Assembly (NCBI GenBank): GCA_910585285.1 | Contig: CAJUDL010000007.1 | Span: 1 to 46,620 of the forward strand | Direction of reading: 5' to 3' | From: an uncultured Muribaculaceae bacterium | GTDB lineage: Bacteria > Bacteroidota > Bacteroidia > Bacteroidales > Muribaculaceae | Length of the DNA: 46,620 nucleotides | Part shown: positions 6,631 through 13,724 of the stretch, in pieces | How positions within the stretch are numbered: position 1 is the stretch's first letter | How the letters are laid out: every line of letters starts with the position of its first letter | The notes under the pieces: generated by a model | Databases searched by the model: none | What the model was told of the DNA's origin: nothing | The model's input: the letters and a program-made list of their open reading frames with translations, nothing else | Translations under genes and position numbers: made by a program

Positions 6631-9606
6631 ATGCAGAACAAAGGGTTTATCAGCACCATTGCTATCCTTCTGGTATTGATTTGCGGTTTCTACATCTCTT
6701 TCAGCTTCGTAACATCTCATTATGAGAAGAAAGCAAAAGAGTTTGCAGCTATGACTGCCAAGACCAGCGACGAAACCAATGATGCCTACAAACAAAGTCT
6801 GAAGCAATTCAACGACTCAATCGACAAAGAGAAAGTTTATCTGTGGTATACCTACAATCAGGTGCGCAAGATGGAGGTTGGTCTCGGTCTTGACCTGAAA
6901 GGCGGTATGAACGTGGTCCTCGAGATTTCGGTTCCCGACATTCTTCGCCAGTATGCCTCGGGCGATGCTCAGCTCGCTCAGATCAACGCAGCCATCAAGA
7001 AAGCAGAAGCAGACGGTGGCAAAGGTAGTGACAAAGATTTTATATCGCGCGTGGCTTCTTATATCCAGCCAGGCGTGATGGCAAGTCTTTTCGTTCGCGA
7101 AGGTGAATTCATGGGTACCCTTAAATCCAACGCTTCCAACGAAGAGGTTACCGCCGCTCTCGAGAAACAAGTAGACAGCCAGGTAGACGCTGCATTCAAT
7201 ATCTTCCGCACGCGTATCGACCAGTTTGGTGTCGTTGCTCCAAATATCCAGAAACTTCAGGACAAGAGCGGTCAGATTCTTCTTGAGCTTCCGGGTGTAA
7301 AAGAGCCGGAGCGTGTGACCGAACTTCTGAAATCAAGTGCCAACCTTGAATTCTACGAGGTTTACAACTACAATGAGATCATGGGCGACCTCCAGCGCTT
7401 TGCCGCAGCTTATGCCCAGCAGGACACTGTGAATCATCTCAACGTAATCGAGCTTCTCGGCGGTGCGCAACGTGCCGGATCTCCAGTTGTCGGCATGGTG
7501 GCTCCATCCAACAAGAATCTTGTTGACTCAATTATGAATACAGAGCTTGCTAAACGCACCCTTCCCTCAGACCTTACTCTGATGTGGTCGGTAAAGCAGG
7601 CTGAATTTCCTGTGACTGATGCCAACGGCAATGTTGTGAAGAAAGACAACGGCGAGGACAAGACCGTTGGCTACTGGGAGCTTATCGCACTCAAGGGAGA
7701 CGCAGTGCTTGAAGGTGATGCCGTGACTTCCGCTTCTTCCGAGTTTGACAATATGCGCGGTAATCTGGTTACTATGAAGATGAGCGACCGCGGTGCTCAG
7801 GAGTGGGCAACCATTACCCGCAACAATATCGGTCGTCCCATCGCTATTGCGCTTGATGACCATGTATATTCGTTCCCGAACGTAAATGGCGAGATCACGG
7901 GCGGTAGCTCTGAGATTACGGGTCAGTTCTCTCCCGAAGAGGCAAACGACCTTGCAAACGTGCTTAAATCCGGTAAGATGTCGGCAAAGGTGAATGTTGT
8001 CAGCAACAATGTGATCGGTCCGAGCCTTGGTGCCGAGGCGATCCAGATGGGCTTCATTTCATTCATCGTGGCTATCATCCTGCTGATGATCCTCATGGTG
8101 GCATACTACGGCTGGATTCCCGGTCTTGTTGCCAACGTAGGTCTTATCCTCAACCTCTATTTCACTCTTGGTATCCTCGCATCGATTCAGGCAGTGCTGA
8201 CACTTTCCGGTATCGCCGGTATCGTGCTTGCACTCGGTATGGCGGTAGATGCCAACGTGCTTATCTTCGAGCGTACGAAAGAGGAGCTCAAGAACGGCAA
8301 GAAACTCCGTCAGGCAATCTCCGAAGGTTACAGCAATGCATTCTCCGCGATATTCGACTCTAACCTCACTTCGGTTATCACCGGTGTGATCCTCCTCTTC
8401 TTCGGTTCAGGTCCTATCAAGGGTTTTGCAACCACCCTCATCATCGGTATCGTCTGCTCGTTCTTCACAGCAGTGTTCCTTACCCGTATCGCCTTCGATC
8501 TTATCACCAAGAACGGACGTTGCGCCAACATGACATTTGCAACTGCCCTCAGCCGCAACTTCCTCACCCATCCGAAAATCAACTTCATGGGTCAGGCTAA
8601 GGCTGCTGCCGCAGTATGGATTGCTCTCATTGTAATTTCAATCGCATCTCTCGCAATCCGCGGAATGAACCAGGGTATTGACTTCTCCGGAGGTCGCAAC
8701 TATGTGGTTCAGTTTGAGAAAGACGTGGATCGTCAGGCAGTTCAGGATAAGCTTCTTGACCTTTTCCAGACTAAGGCAAATGATCCCACAGTATCTGTGG
8801 CTGTAATCAATATCGACAATCCTTCCAAGCTTCGTATCTCAACTAACTATAAGATCAGCGAGGAATCAGAGGGTATTGAGAATGAAGTTGCCTCAATCCT
8901 TTATGAGGGTCTTAAGGACGAGCTTACAGTTAACGGCAAGACAATGGATCTCGAAGCATTCTCAGTGTCAGACGAAAGCCACGGTATCATCTCTATCCAG
9001 AAGGTTGGACCTTCAGTGGCAGATGATATGAAACGTGACGCATACTGGGCACTTGGTATCGCCGTTGTATGTATGTTCCTTTACATCCTTTTCCGTTTCC
9101 GCAACATCGCCTTCTCTGTCGGTGCTGTTTGCGCGGTGGCTCTCACGGCATTCCTCATTGTAGGTTTCTATTCGGTATGCTGGGGCTTCCTTCCCTTCTC
9201 AATGGAGATCGACCAGTCATTTATCGCTGCCGTGCTTACGATCATCGGTTATCAGATCAACGATACCGTGGTTGTGTTCGACCGTGTGCGTGAGATGATC
9301 GGTATCTATCCGAAAGAAGATCGTCGCAAGACTTTCAACAAGTCTTTGAACCAGACATTGAGTCGTACGGTAATGACATCGTTCTCTACACTGCTCGTGC
9401 TTCTCTGCATCTTCTTCCTCGGTGGTGACACAATCCGCTCATTCACATTCGCGATGATCTTCGGTGTGGTTGTAGGTACATTCTGCTCGCTCTATTGTGC
9501 AGCTCCTATCGCTTACGCCATCATGTCGCGTGGCAAGAAGAACAATGCAGCGCAGGCTGTCGCAGAGGGCAAACCTGCTCTCGAAGGCAACCGTCGCTTC
9601 AAATAA
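6631..9606 (+). CDS. secDF: Protein translocase SecD-SecF fusion
   Basis: Accessory subunit of the SecYEG translocon that uses the proton gradient to pull secreted proteins out of the channel. In Bacteroidetes SecD and SecF are one chain, as here (991 aa). The N-terminus has one membrane helix (residues 5-25), then the P1 region with GLDLKGGMNVVLE. A second periplasmic section carries SGKMSAKVNVVSNNVIGPSLG before the SecD membrane block (MAVDANVLIFERTKEEL). The SecF half restarts with GIDFSGGRNYVVQFE and ends in six membrane helices containing IGYQINDTVVVFDRVREM. Single transcription unit between a divergent lipoprotein gene and a strong terminator. Confidence 0.97.
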   Translation: MQNKGFISTIAILLVLICGFYISFSFVTSHYEKKAKEFAAMTAKTSDETNDAYKQSLKQFNDSIDKEKVYLWYTYNQVRKMEVGLGLDLKGGMNVVLEISVPDILRQYASGDAQLAQINAAIKKAEADGGKGSDKDFISRVASYIQPGVMASLFVREGEFMGTLKSNASNEEVTAALEKQVDSQVDAAFNIFRTRIDQFGVVAPNIQKLQDKSGQILLELPGVKEPERVTELLKSSANLEFYEVYNYNEIMGDLQRFAAAYAQQDTVNHLNVIELLGGAQRAGSPVVGMVAPSNKNLVDSIMNTELAKRTLPSDLTLMWSVKQAEFPVTDANGNVVKKDNGEDKTVGYWELIALKGDAVLEGDAVTSASSEFDNMRGNLVTMKMSDRGAQEWATITRNNIGRPIAIALDDHVYSFPNVNGEITGGSSEITGQFSPEEANDLANVLKSGKMSAKVNVVSNNVIGPSLGAEAIQMGFISFIVAIILLMILMVAYYGWIPGLVANVGLILNLYFTLGILASIQAVLTLSGIAGIVLALGMAVDANVLIFERTKEELKNGKKLRQAISEGYSNAFSAIFDSNLTSVITGVILLFFGSGPIKGFATTLIIGIVCSFFTAVFLTRIAFDLITKNGRCANMTFATALSRNFLTHPKINFMGQAKAAAAVWIALIVISIASLAIRGMNQGIDFSGGRNYVVQFEKDVDRQAVQDKLLDLFQTKANDPTVSVAVINIDNPSKLRISTNYKISEESEGIENEVASILYEGLKDELTVNGKTMDLEAFSVSDESHGIISIQKVGPSVADDMKRDAYWALGIAVVCMFLYILFRFRNIAFSVGAVCAVALTAFLIVGFYSVCWGFLPFSMEIDQSFIAAVLTIIGYQINDTVVVFDRVREMIGIYPKEDRRKTFNKSLNQTLSRTVMTSFSTLLVLLCIFFLGGDTIRSFTFAMIFGVVVGTFCSLYCAAPIAYAIMSRGKKNNAAQAVAEGKPALEGNRRFK

Positions 9607-9656
9607 TATTCAAGAAATGAATAGTATTTTCATTTAATTGAAAACATTTAATTGTT

Positions 9657-9700
9657 AAAATGAGGATTGGAAGTCGTGATACTTCCAATCCTCATTTTTT
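9657..9700 (+). terminator. Intrinsic terminator after secDF
   Basis: Perfect 14-bp stem TGAGGATTGGAAGT/ACTTCCAATCCTCA (9661-9674 and 9681-9694), loop of 6 nt, then six T. Flanking A and T runs extend the pairing. Confidence 0.93.
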
Positions 9701-10060
9701 AACAATTTATGTTATACTTAAATAGGTGATCAAATTAATATATTGGTTAGTTTCACATCCCATTTTCAAATCAGTAATCTAAATTCCGATTTATCGGGCT
9801 CAGCCCGATGAGGTGAAAGGTTATAGGGAATAGGTTAAAGGAGAATTGGCACGCCTCAACAATTAGAGTCAACATAATTATTTAAACGCTACGGCGCGAA
9901 GGGCGAAACTTGATTCAAATTGTTACGAAAATATTAACACAGAGGCACAGAGGAACAGAGGTTTAAAGTAATGTGAAATTTTTGAATGTATAATGTTAAT
10001 TTTCAGGCGCGGAGGGTCTTAAAGACCTTGCGGAGACACAGAGTCCGTAGCTTAAATATC

Positions 10061-10335
10061 GAGTCAGCCCTTGGAGAGGGCATATAATTATAACCCCGCA
10101 TCGACCGGGAGTTTCTGCAAGGAACGAACCGGTCGGTGTGGGGTTGGACCTCTTCGCGTCAGACGGCATCGGAGATGTCGAATAGTACCGCGAAAGTTTA
10201 TTAATCGACCTCTCCGAGGCCGCGGGGACGCGACTTATGTGACCCCCACACCGGTTAAGCATTATTTCATAAGTGCTTAACCGATATGGAGTTATAACCA
10301 ATTACCCTCTTCGAGGGTTGTCGCGAAATCGACTC
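10061..10335 (+). ncRNA. Candidate structured RNA: a chain of six hairpins
   Basis: Successive hairpins read on the plus strand. P1 is GCCCT/AGGGC (10067-10081). P2 is a 17-bp stem, 10092-10108 with 10129-10145, capped by GTTTC/GGAAC around TGCAA (10111-10125). P3 is TTCGCG/CGCGAA (10153-10194) enclosing CGGCATC/GATGTCG with loop GGA. P4 is CCTC/GAGG (10209-10219). P5 is a 10-bp stem (10252-10283). P6 is ACCCTC/GAGGGT (10304-10318). GAGTC at 10061 can pair with GACTC at 10331. Non-Watson-Crick pairs inside P2 and P3 are G-T, so they are allowed in a plus-strand RNA but not in its complement. The right arm of P2 can also pair with 10243-10252. No clear promoter was found, so transcription is unproven. 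Confidence 0.5.
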
Positions 10336-10526
10336 TGACTTCTGTGCTTTACTGAAGGTGGTCTCAGAGATAGTCTCCTTACTTTTTACCTGTTCCCTTT
10401 TACTTCTTACCTTATCGAACTCGGTTCGATAAACGGGGATTTACTGCGGCTACTTCAAACCAATCTAAAAATTATCAAACCATTAAAACCTTTTTCAATC
10501 GTAGACGGATTGAAGGGAATTTTATC

Positions 10527-10645
10527 TCCAACCACTTTCAACCCCACAACAACCACTTTTTTTCTGAGATGAGAGAGTCAATATGCATCTAATCGAGATT
10601 CAATCTACATCTGTTGTGGTTGTTGAGTGGTTTAAAGTGGTTGGA
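10527..10645. repeat. 30-bp inverted repeat with 59-nt spacer
   Basis: Positions 10527-10556 and 10616-10645 are complementary at 27 of 30 bases. The arms contain the phrases CCAACCACTTT and CAACAACCAC. No coding sense was found. It could form a long stem in RNA or be the ends of a small mobile repeat. Confidence 0.7.
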
Positions 10646-10817
10646 ACCTTAACTTTAGAGTAGTGGCATATGAGTTGATGGAAAATCAGCGAAGCTGATA
10701 AAATGGTTTTAACTGGTTTTCATGGTTTGGTAATAATTAATGTGGATGGATTAGGCTGAGGCGTCCCAATTCTTACTTCTTACTTCATCGGGTGCAACGT
10801 GATAAACGAGGATGAAT

Positions 10818-10849
10818 TTTGATTAGTTGAATAAAAGTTATTAACTTTG
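10818..10849 (+). promoter_or_regulatory. Promoter of the SGNH hydrolase gene
   Basis: TTTG (10818-10821), 20-nt spacer, TAACTTTG (10842-10849). A start near 10855 would leave a leader of about 20 nt before the ATG at 10876. Confidence 0.75.
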
Positions 10850-10875
10850 ACATTGTTAAATCAAATTTACGAGAG

Positions 10876-11568
10876 ATGCAGAAGATTATAGCAGTAGTGG
10901 CGATGATGATGGTTTTGTGTGGATTTTCAGTTAACGCTGATTCTAATACGCAGGGAAATTCATTGGAGGGTAAGCGAATAGCTGTGATAGGTGACAGCTA
11001 TGTGGAAAACCATAGTCGTCCGTGGAGCGAGAGCTGGCATGCCCGTGCCGCTAAACGGTTAGGCATGTATTATCTTAACTTCGGCAGGAACGGCAGTTGC
11101 ATCGCCTTCGATCGCACTAAAGAAGGTTTCGGCGAAGCCATGACAAAGCGTTATTTGAAAATGCCTTCCGAAGCAGATTATGTTCTTGTGATTGCCGGTC
11201 ATAATGACGCCTTTACTGTTGGTAAGGATCCCTCACAAATGGATGTCTTCAAGGCATCTCTGGAAAAATTCCTGACGGGTCTTCTGCAGCGTTATCCTGA
11301 TGCTGCGATCGGTTATGTGTTGCCCTGGCATCTTAAAAGAGCCGGTTTTGAAGAAGTCATCTCTGAGATACGCAGTGCTTGTTTGAGGCATTCCATCCCG
11401 GTTTTTGATGCCGGTGCAGATTGCGGAATTGAAGTGAATGATGATGAATTCCGCGCGAAGTATTTTCAGAACAAAGGTGTAGGCGACACTGCCCACCTTA
11501 ATGCCGCAGGACATGCTCTTGTGGTGGACAAAGGTGTCGCCTTTATAAAGTTGTTGTCTCGTAAGTAA
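10876..11568 (+). CDS. Secreted SGNH/GDSL-family hydrolase
   Basis: Predicted exported esterase-like enzyme of 230 aa. Residues 1-21 form a signal peptide (hydrophobic core AVVAMMMVLCGF). The four SGNH blocks are visible: GDSY with nucleophile S41, FGRNGS with the oxyanion glycine (about residue 70), AGHND with N110, and DTAHLNAAGH with D204 and H207 of the catalytic dyad. The substrate cannot be told from sequence; related enzymes act on acyl or acetyl esters of carbohydrates. It has its own promoter and ends 8 nt from the convergent crcB gene. Confidence 0.85.
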   Translation: MQKIIAVVAMMMVLCGFSVNADSNTQGNSLEGKRIAVIGDSYVENHSRPWSESWHARAAKRLGMYYLNFGRNGSCIAFDRTKEGFGEAMTKRYLKMPSEADYVLVIAGHNDAFTVGKDPSQMDVFKASLEKFLTGLLQRYPDAAIGYVLPWHLKRAGFEEVISEIRSACLRHSIPVFDAGADCGIEVNDDEFRAKYFQNKGVGDTAHLNAAGHALVVDKGVAFIKLLSRK

Positions 11569-11576
11569 CCGTTACA

Positions 11577-11945
11577 TTAACGGATGATTGCGCGGCCAGC
11601 CCAAACGAGGAGGATGCCGACCACTACGGAGAGGAGGAGATAGAGGATAAATGTGGTCCAGTCGCCTTTGGTTCCCAATACCCACATGTCGTTTGCAAAC
11701 GCGGAGAATGTGGTGAAACCACCACAGAACCCCGTTATCAGTATTACGTCTGCGGAAGTCATTACATGTACTTTTTCAAGGAGTCCGAAAAGCAGTCCGA
11801 TAATGAAGCATCCTATAATATTCACAAGGAATGTTCCCAAAGGAAAGGCTCCGTGGAAAATTGCGGAGCTCCATTTCCCTACCAGAAATCGTACGCAGGT
11901 GCCAACAAAACCTCCTGCACCTGCAAGCAGCATCATTTTGAACAT
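11577..11945 (-). CDS. crcB: Fluoride ion channel CrcB/Fluc
   Basis: Small four-helix membrane protein (122 aa) that forms dual-topology dimers exporting fluoride. Family motifs are GAGGFVGTCVRF near the N-terminus, GTFLVNIIGCFIIG in helix 2 and GFCGGFTTFSAF in helix 3, where the phenylalanines line the pore. Length is typical. No fluoride-riboswitch core was recognised upstream on the minus strand. It is divergent from the metK leader and convergent with the SGNH gene. Confidence 0.95.
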   Translation of the reverse strand: MFKMMLLAGAGGFVGTCVRFLVGKWSSAIFHGAFPLGTFLVNIIGCFIIGLLFGLLEKVHVMTSADVILITGFCGGFTTFSAFANDMWVLGTKGDWTTFILYLLLSVVVGILLVWAGRAIIR

Positions 11946-12006
11946 AGCTTATAGCGTTTATATTTTTTAATGTCTAATTATATTATAACGAAGGGTTGAA
12001 TATTTT

Positions 12007-12037
12007 TTTGTATTGAGAGAAAAATTTTGTAAATTTG
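12007..12037 (+). promoter_or_regulatory. Promoter of the metK leader
   Basis: TTTG (12007-12010), exactly 19 nt, then TAAATTTG (12030-12037). Transcription would start near 12043, giving a leader of roughly 245 nt before metK. Confidence 0.8.
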
Positions 12038-12085
12038 CGGTGCAATTCTGCGGACTGCGTCTATCTTTTCGAAGAGAAGGCAAAG

Positions 12086-12145
12086 CAGGAGACGGAAGTG
12101 GAAAAATTTGGCTGCTTGCAACCACTCAAAAAAATGCTAAAACTG
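12086..12145 (+). promoter_or_regulatory. SAM-II-like riboswitch upstream of metK
   Basis: The core follows the SAM-II (SAM-alpha) pattern: stem AGTGG/CCACT (12097-12101 with 12122-12126) closing a loop with ATTTG and GCTTGCAA, then an A-rich linker and GCTAAA (12136-12141). The same elements occur in SAM-II sequences known to me (AUUU, UUGCAA, GCUAAA in the same order and spacing). AAGCAG before the stem can pair with CTGCTT inside its loop, an H-type pseudoknot. The position between a promoter and metK, which makes SAM, fits feedback control. SAM-I consensus motifs are absent. A covariance-model match to the SAM-II family would confirm it. Confidence 0.7.
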
Positions 12146-12190
12146 CATCTTCAAGGTGCGGCTCTTCCTGAGCCGTCATCAACAATGACG
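12145..12190 (+). promoter_or_regulatory. Mutually exclusive leader hairpins of metK
   Basis: After the SAM-II-like core come GCATCT/AGGTGC (12145-12159), CGGCTC/GAGCCG (12159-12175) and CGTCAT/ATGACG (12174-12190). Neighbouring stems share one or two bases, so they compete and could relay ligand state to the terminator that follows. The mechanism is inferred. Confidence 0.5.
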
Positions 12191-12210
12191 ACAGCATACG
12201 CATTATATAT

Positions 12211-12240
12211 AGAGCGATCGCAACAGCGACCGCTCTTTTG
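12211..12240 (+). terminator. Intrinsic terminator in the metK leader
   Basis: GAGCGATCGC (12212-12221) pairs with GCGACCGCTC (12226-12235) with one A-C mismatch and an AACA loop, followed by TTTT. It lies between the promoter and metK, so it acts as an attenuator or ends a short leader RNA. Confidence 0.8.
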
Positions 12241-12289
12241 TGTTTTAACAATTAAACATTGCACATTGAAAATTAAACATTAGATAGAA

Positions 12290-13633
12290 ATGAATTATCT
12301 TTTTACATCGGAATCCGTTTCCGAAGGTCATCCCGATAAGGTGGCTGACCAGATCAGCGATACATTGCTTGATGAATTCCTTGCGCGCGACCCTCAGAGT
12401 CATGTTGCAATCGAAACCCTTTGCACCACCGGTCAGGTGGTGGTTGCCGGTGAGGTAAGTTCCCAGGCATACGTTGATATCCAGCACAGCATACGCGATC
12501 TTATCAACGAGATCGGATATAACCGCGGCGCATATCGTTTCGACGGGGACGCTTGCGGAATCCTTAGCACCATTCACGAGCAGAGCGAAGATATTGATCG
12601 CGGCGTGAGTCGCCAGGGAGAGAATGTTGCAGTGGAGGATCTGCAGGGTGCCGGCGACCAGGGAATGATGTTTGGATATGCCGTTGACGAGACTTCCAAT
12701 TATATGCCTCTTACTCTTGACCTCTCGCATTTCCTTCTTCGTGAACTCGCCGACATTCGTCGCGAGGGCACTGCCATGAATTATTACCGCAAGGGGAAAC
12801 TTACATCCTATCTCCGTCCGGATGCAAAAAGCCAGGTGACTGTGGAATATGATGAGAACCATCGTCCGGTAAGGATTCACACAATCGTCATCTCCACGCA
12901 GCATGATGAATTTGTTGCACCACTGGAGGACACTCCCGAAGCCCGCAGGGCTGCTGACGAGCAGATGCTCGAGCAGATACGCAAAGATGTGGAGGAGGTA
13001 CTTCTTCCGCGTGTGAAAGCCAAACTTCCGGTAGAGATACAGAATCTTTTCGACGACAAGCTCATTCTTCATGTAAATCCGACAGGCAAGTTTGTGCTTG
13101 GCGGTCCGCATGCCGATACCGGTCTGACAGGGCGTAAGATAATTGTTGATACTTATGGTGGTCGCGGTGCTCATGGCGGAGGCGCGTTCTCGGGCAAGGA
13201 TCCATCGAAGGTTGACCGTTCGGCAGCCTACGCATGCCGTCACATTGCCAAGAATCTTGTGGCTGCAGGCGTTGCTCGTGAAGTGCTCGTGCAGGTGGCT
13301 TATGCTATTGGTAAGGCTCAGCCTGTCAGTATCTTCGTTAATACTTACGGCACATCGCGTGTGGATATGAGCGATACCGAGATCGCTGCTCGCATTTCCG
13401 AACTTTTCGATATGCGTCCGAAAGCGATTGAAGAACGTCTCAAACTGCGCAATCCTATCTACAGAGAAACAGCCTCTTACGGGCATATGGGTCGTGAGCC
13501 CCGCACCGTGAAGAAGGAGTTCAAATCGCGCTACGAAAACGAGACGATTGTGAAGGAGGTCGAGCTCTTCACATGGGAGAAACTTGATGCCATCGATAGC
13601 ATCCGCGAAGCATTCGGAATTACTAAGAAATAA
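12290..13633 (+). CDS. metK: S-adenosylmethionine synthetase
   Basis: Makes S-adenosylmethionine from methionine and ATP in the cytoplasm. The N-terminal motif TSESVSEGHPDK (residues 6-17, with H14 and D16 at the active site), the hexapeptide-type motif GAGDQGMMFGYA and the glycine-rich loop GGGAFSGKDPSKVDRSAAY are all present. The 447-aa length fits the longer Bacteroidetes form compared with about 384 in E. coli. An AT-rich word repeat (12247-12282, AAACATT/ACATTG) sits just before the start. Expression is likely controlled by SAM through the leader described above. Confidence 0.97.
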   Translation: MNYLFTSESVSEGHPDKVADQISDTLLDEFLARDPQSHVAIETLCTTGQVVVAGEVSSQAYVDIQHSIRDLINEIGYNRGAYRFDGDACGILSTIHEQSEDIDRGVSRQGENVAVEDLQGAGDQGMMFGYAVDETSNYMPLTLDLSHFLLRELADIRREGTAMNYYRKGKLTSYLRPDAKSQVTVEYDENHRPVRIHTIVISTQHDEFVAPLEDTPEARRAADEQMLEQIRKDVEEVLLPRVKAKLPVEIQNLFDDKLILHVNPTGKFVLGGPHADTGLTGRKIIVDTYGGRGAHGGGAFSGKDPSKVDRSAAYACRHIAKNLVAAGVAREVLVQVAYAIGKAQPVSIFVNTYGTSRVDMSDTEIAARISELFDMRPKAIEERLKLRNPIYRETASYGHMGREPRTVKKEFKSRYENETIVKEVELFTWEKLDAIDSIREAFGITKK

Positions 13634-13649
13634 TAAAATTAAGCTGAAA

Positions 13650-13681
13650 TTTGCCGATTATTGCTAAAAATGTTATCTTTG
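13650..13681 (+). promoter_or_regulatory. Promoter of the ppiD-like gene
   Basis: TTTG (13650-13653), 20-nt spacer, TATCTTTG (13674-13681), about 43 nt before the ATG at 13725. Confidence 0.75.
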
Positions 13682-13724
13682 CACGTTTATTGGCAGAAAA
13701 TTAATTAAAACAGCTATATAAAGA

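Larger units (their letters stand above)
9804..10793. repeat. Imperfect inverted repeat bounding the structured region
   Basis: CCCGATGAGGT (9804-9814) and GAATTGGCACGCCTCAAC (9843-9860) recur inverted as GGCTGAGGCGTCCCAATTC (10754-10772) and ACTTCATCGGGT (10782-10793). The order is conserved and the conserved blocks differ at only a few bases. The DNA between the two blocks on each side is not conserved. The whole could be a non-autonomous element about 1 kb long; no target-site duplication was recognised. Confidence 0.45.
9701..10817. other. Gene-free structured region
   Basis: About 1.1 kb without a supportable protein gene; the short frames here have no family-like content and run through paired bases. 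It holds many hairpins: ATCGGGCT/AGCCCGAT (near 9793-9809), TTATCGAAC/GTTCGATAA (10412-10432) and TCAGC/GCTGA (near 10684). It also holds a repeated ACAGAGG phrase (near 9940-9960), the candidate structured RNA at 10061-10335 and two long-range inverted repeats listed separately. Confidence 0.6.

Noticed and set aside
9996..10301. Open frames on both strands (101 and 69 codons) through the multi-hairpin region
   Set aside because: They follow the paired bases of a structured element, have no start context, and the hairpins and G-T pairs are better explained by RNA structure.
11946..12030. Fluoride riboswitch upstream of crcB
   Set aside because: The minus-strand sequence is AT-rich and lacks the conserved fluoride-riboswitch core.
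12040..12240. 6S RNA or SAM-I riboswitch in the metK leader
   Set aside because: The 5' and 3' ends do not pair as in 6S RNA, and SAM-I consensus blocks are missing, whereas the SAM-II order of motifs fits.
12035..12283. 82-codon frame upstream of metK
   Set aside because: It runs straight through the SAM-II-like core and the terminator hairpin; a leader RNA explains the sequence.
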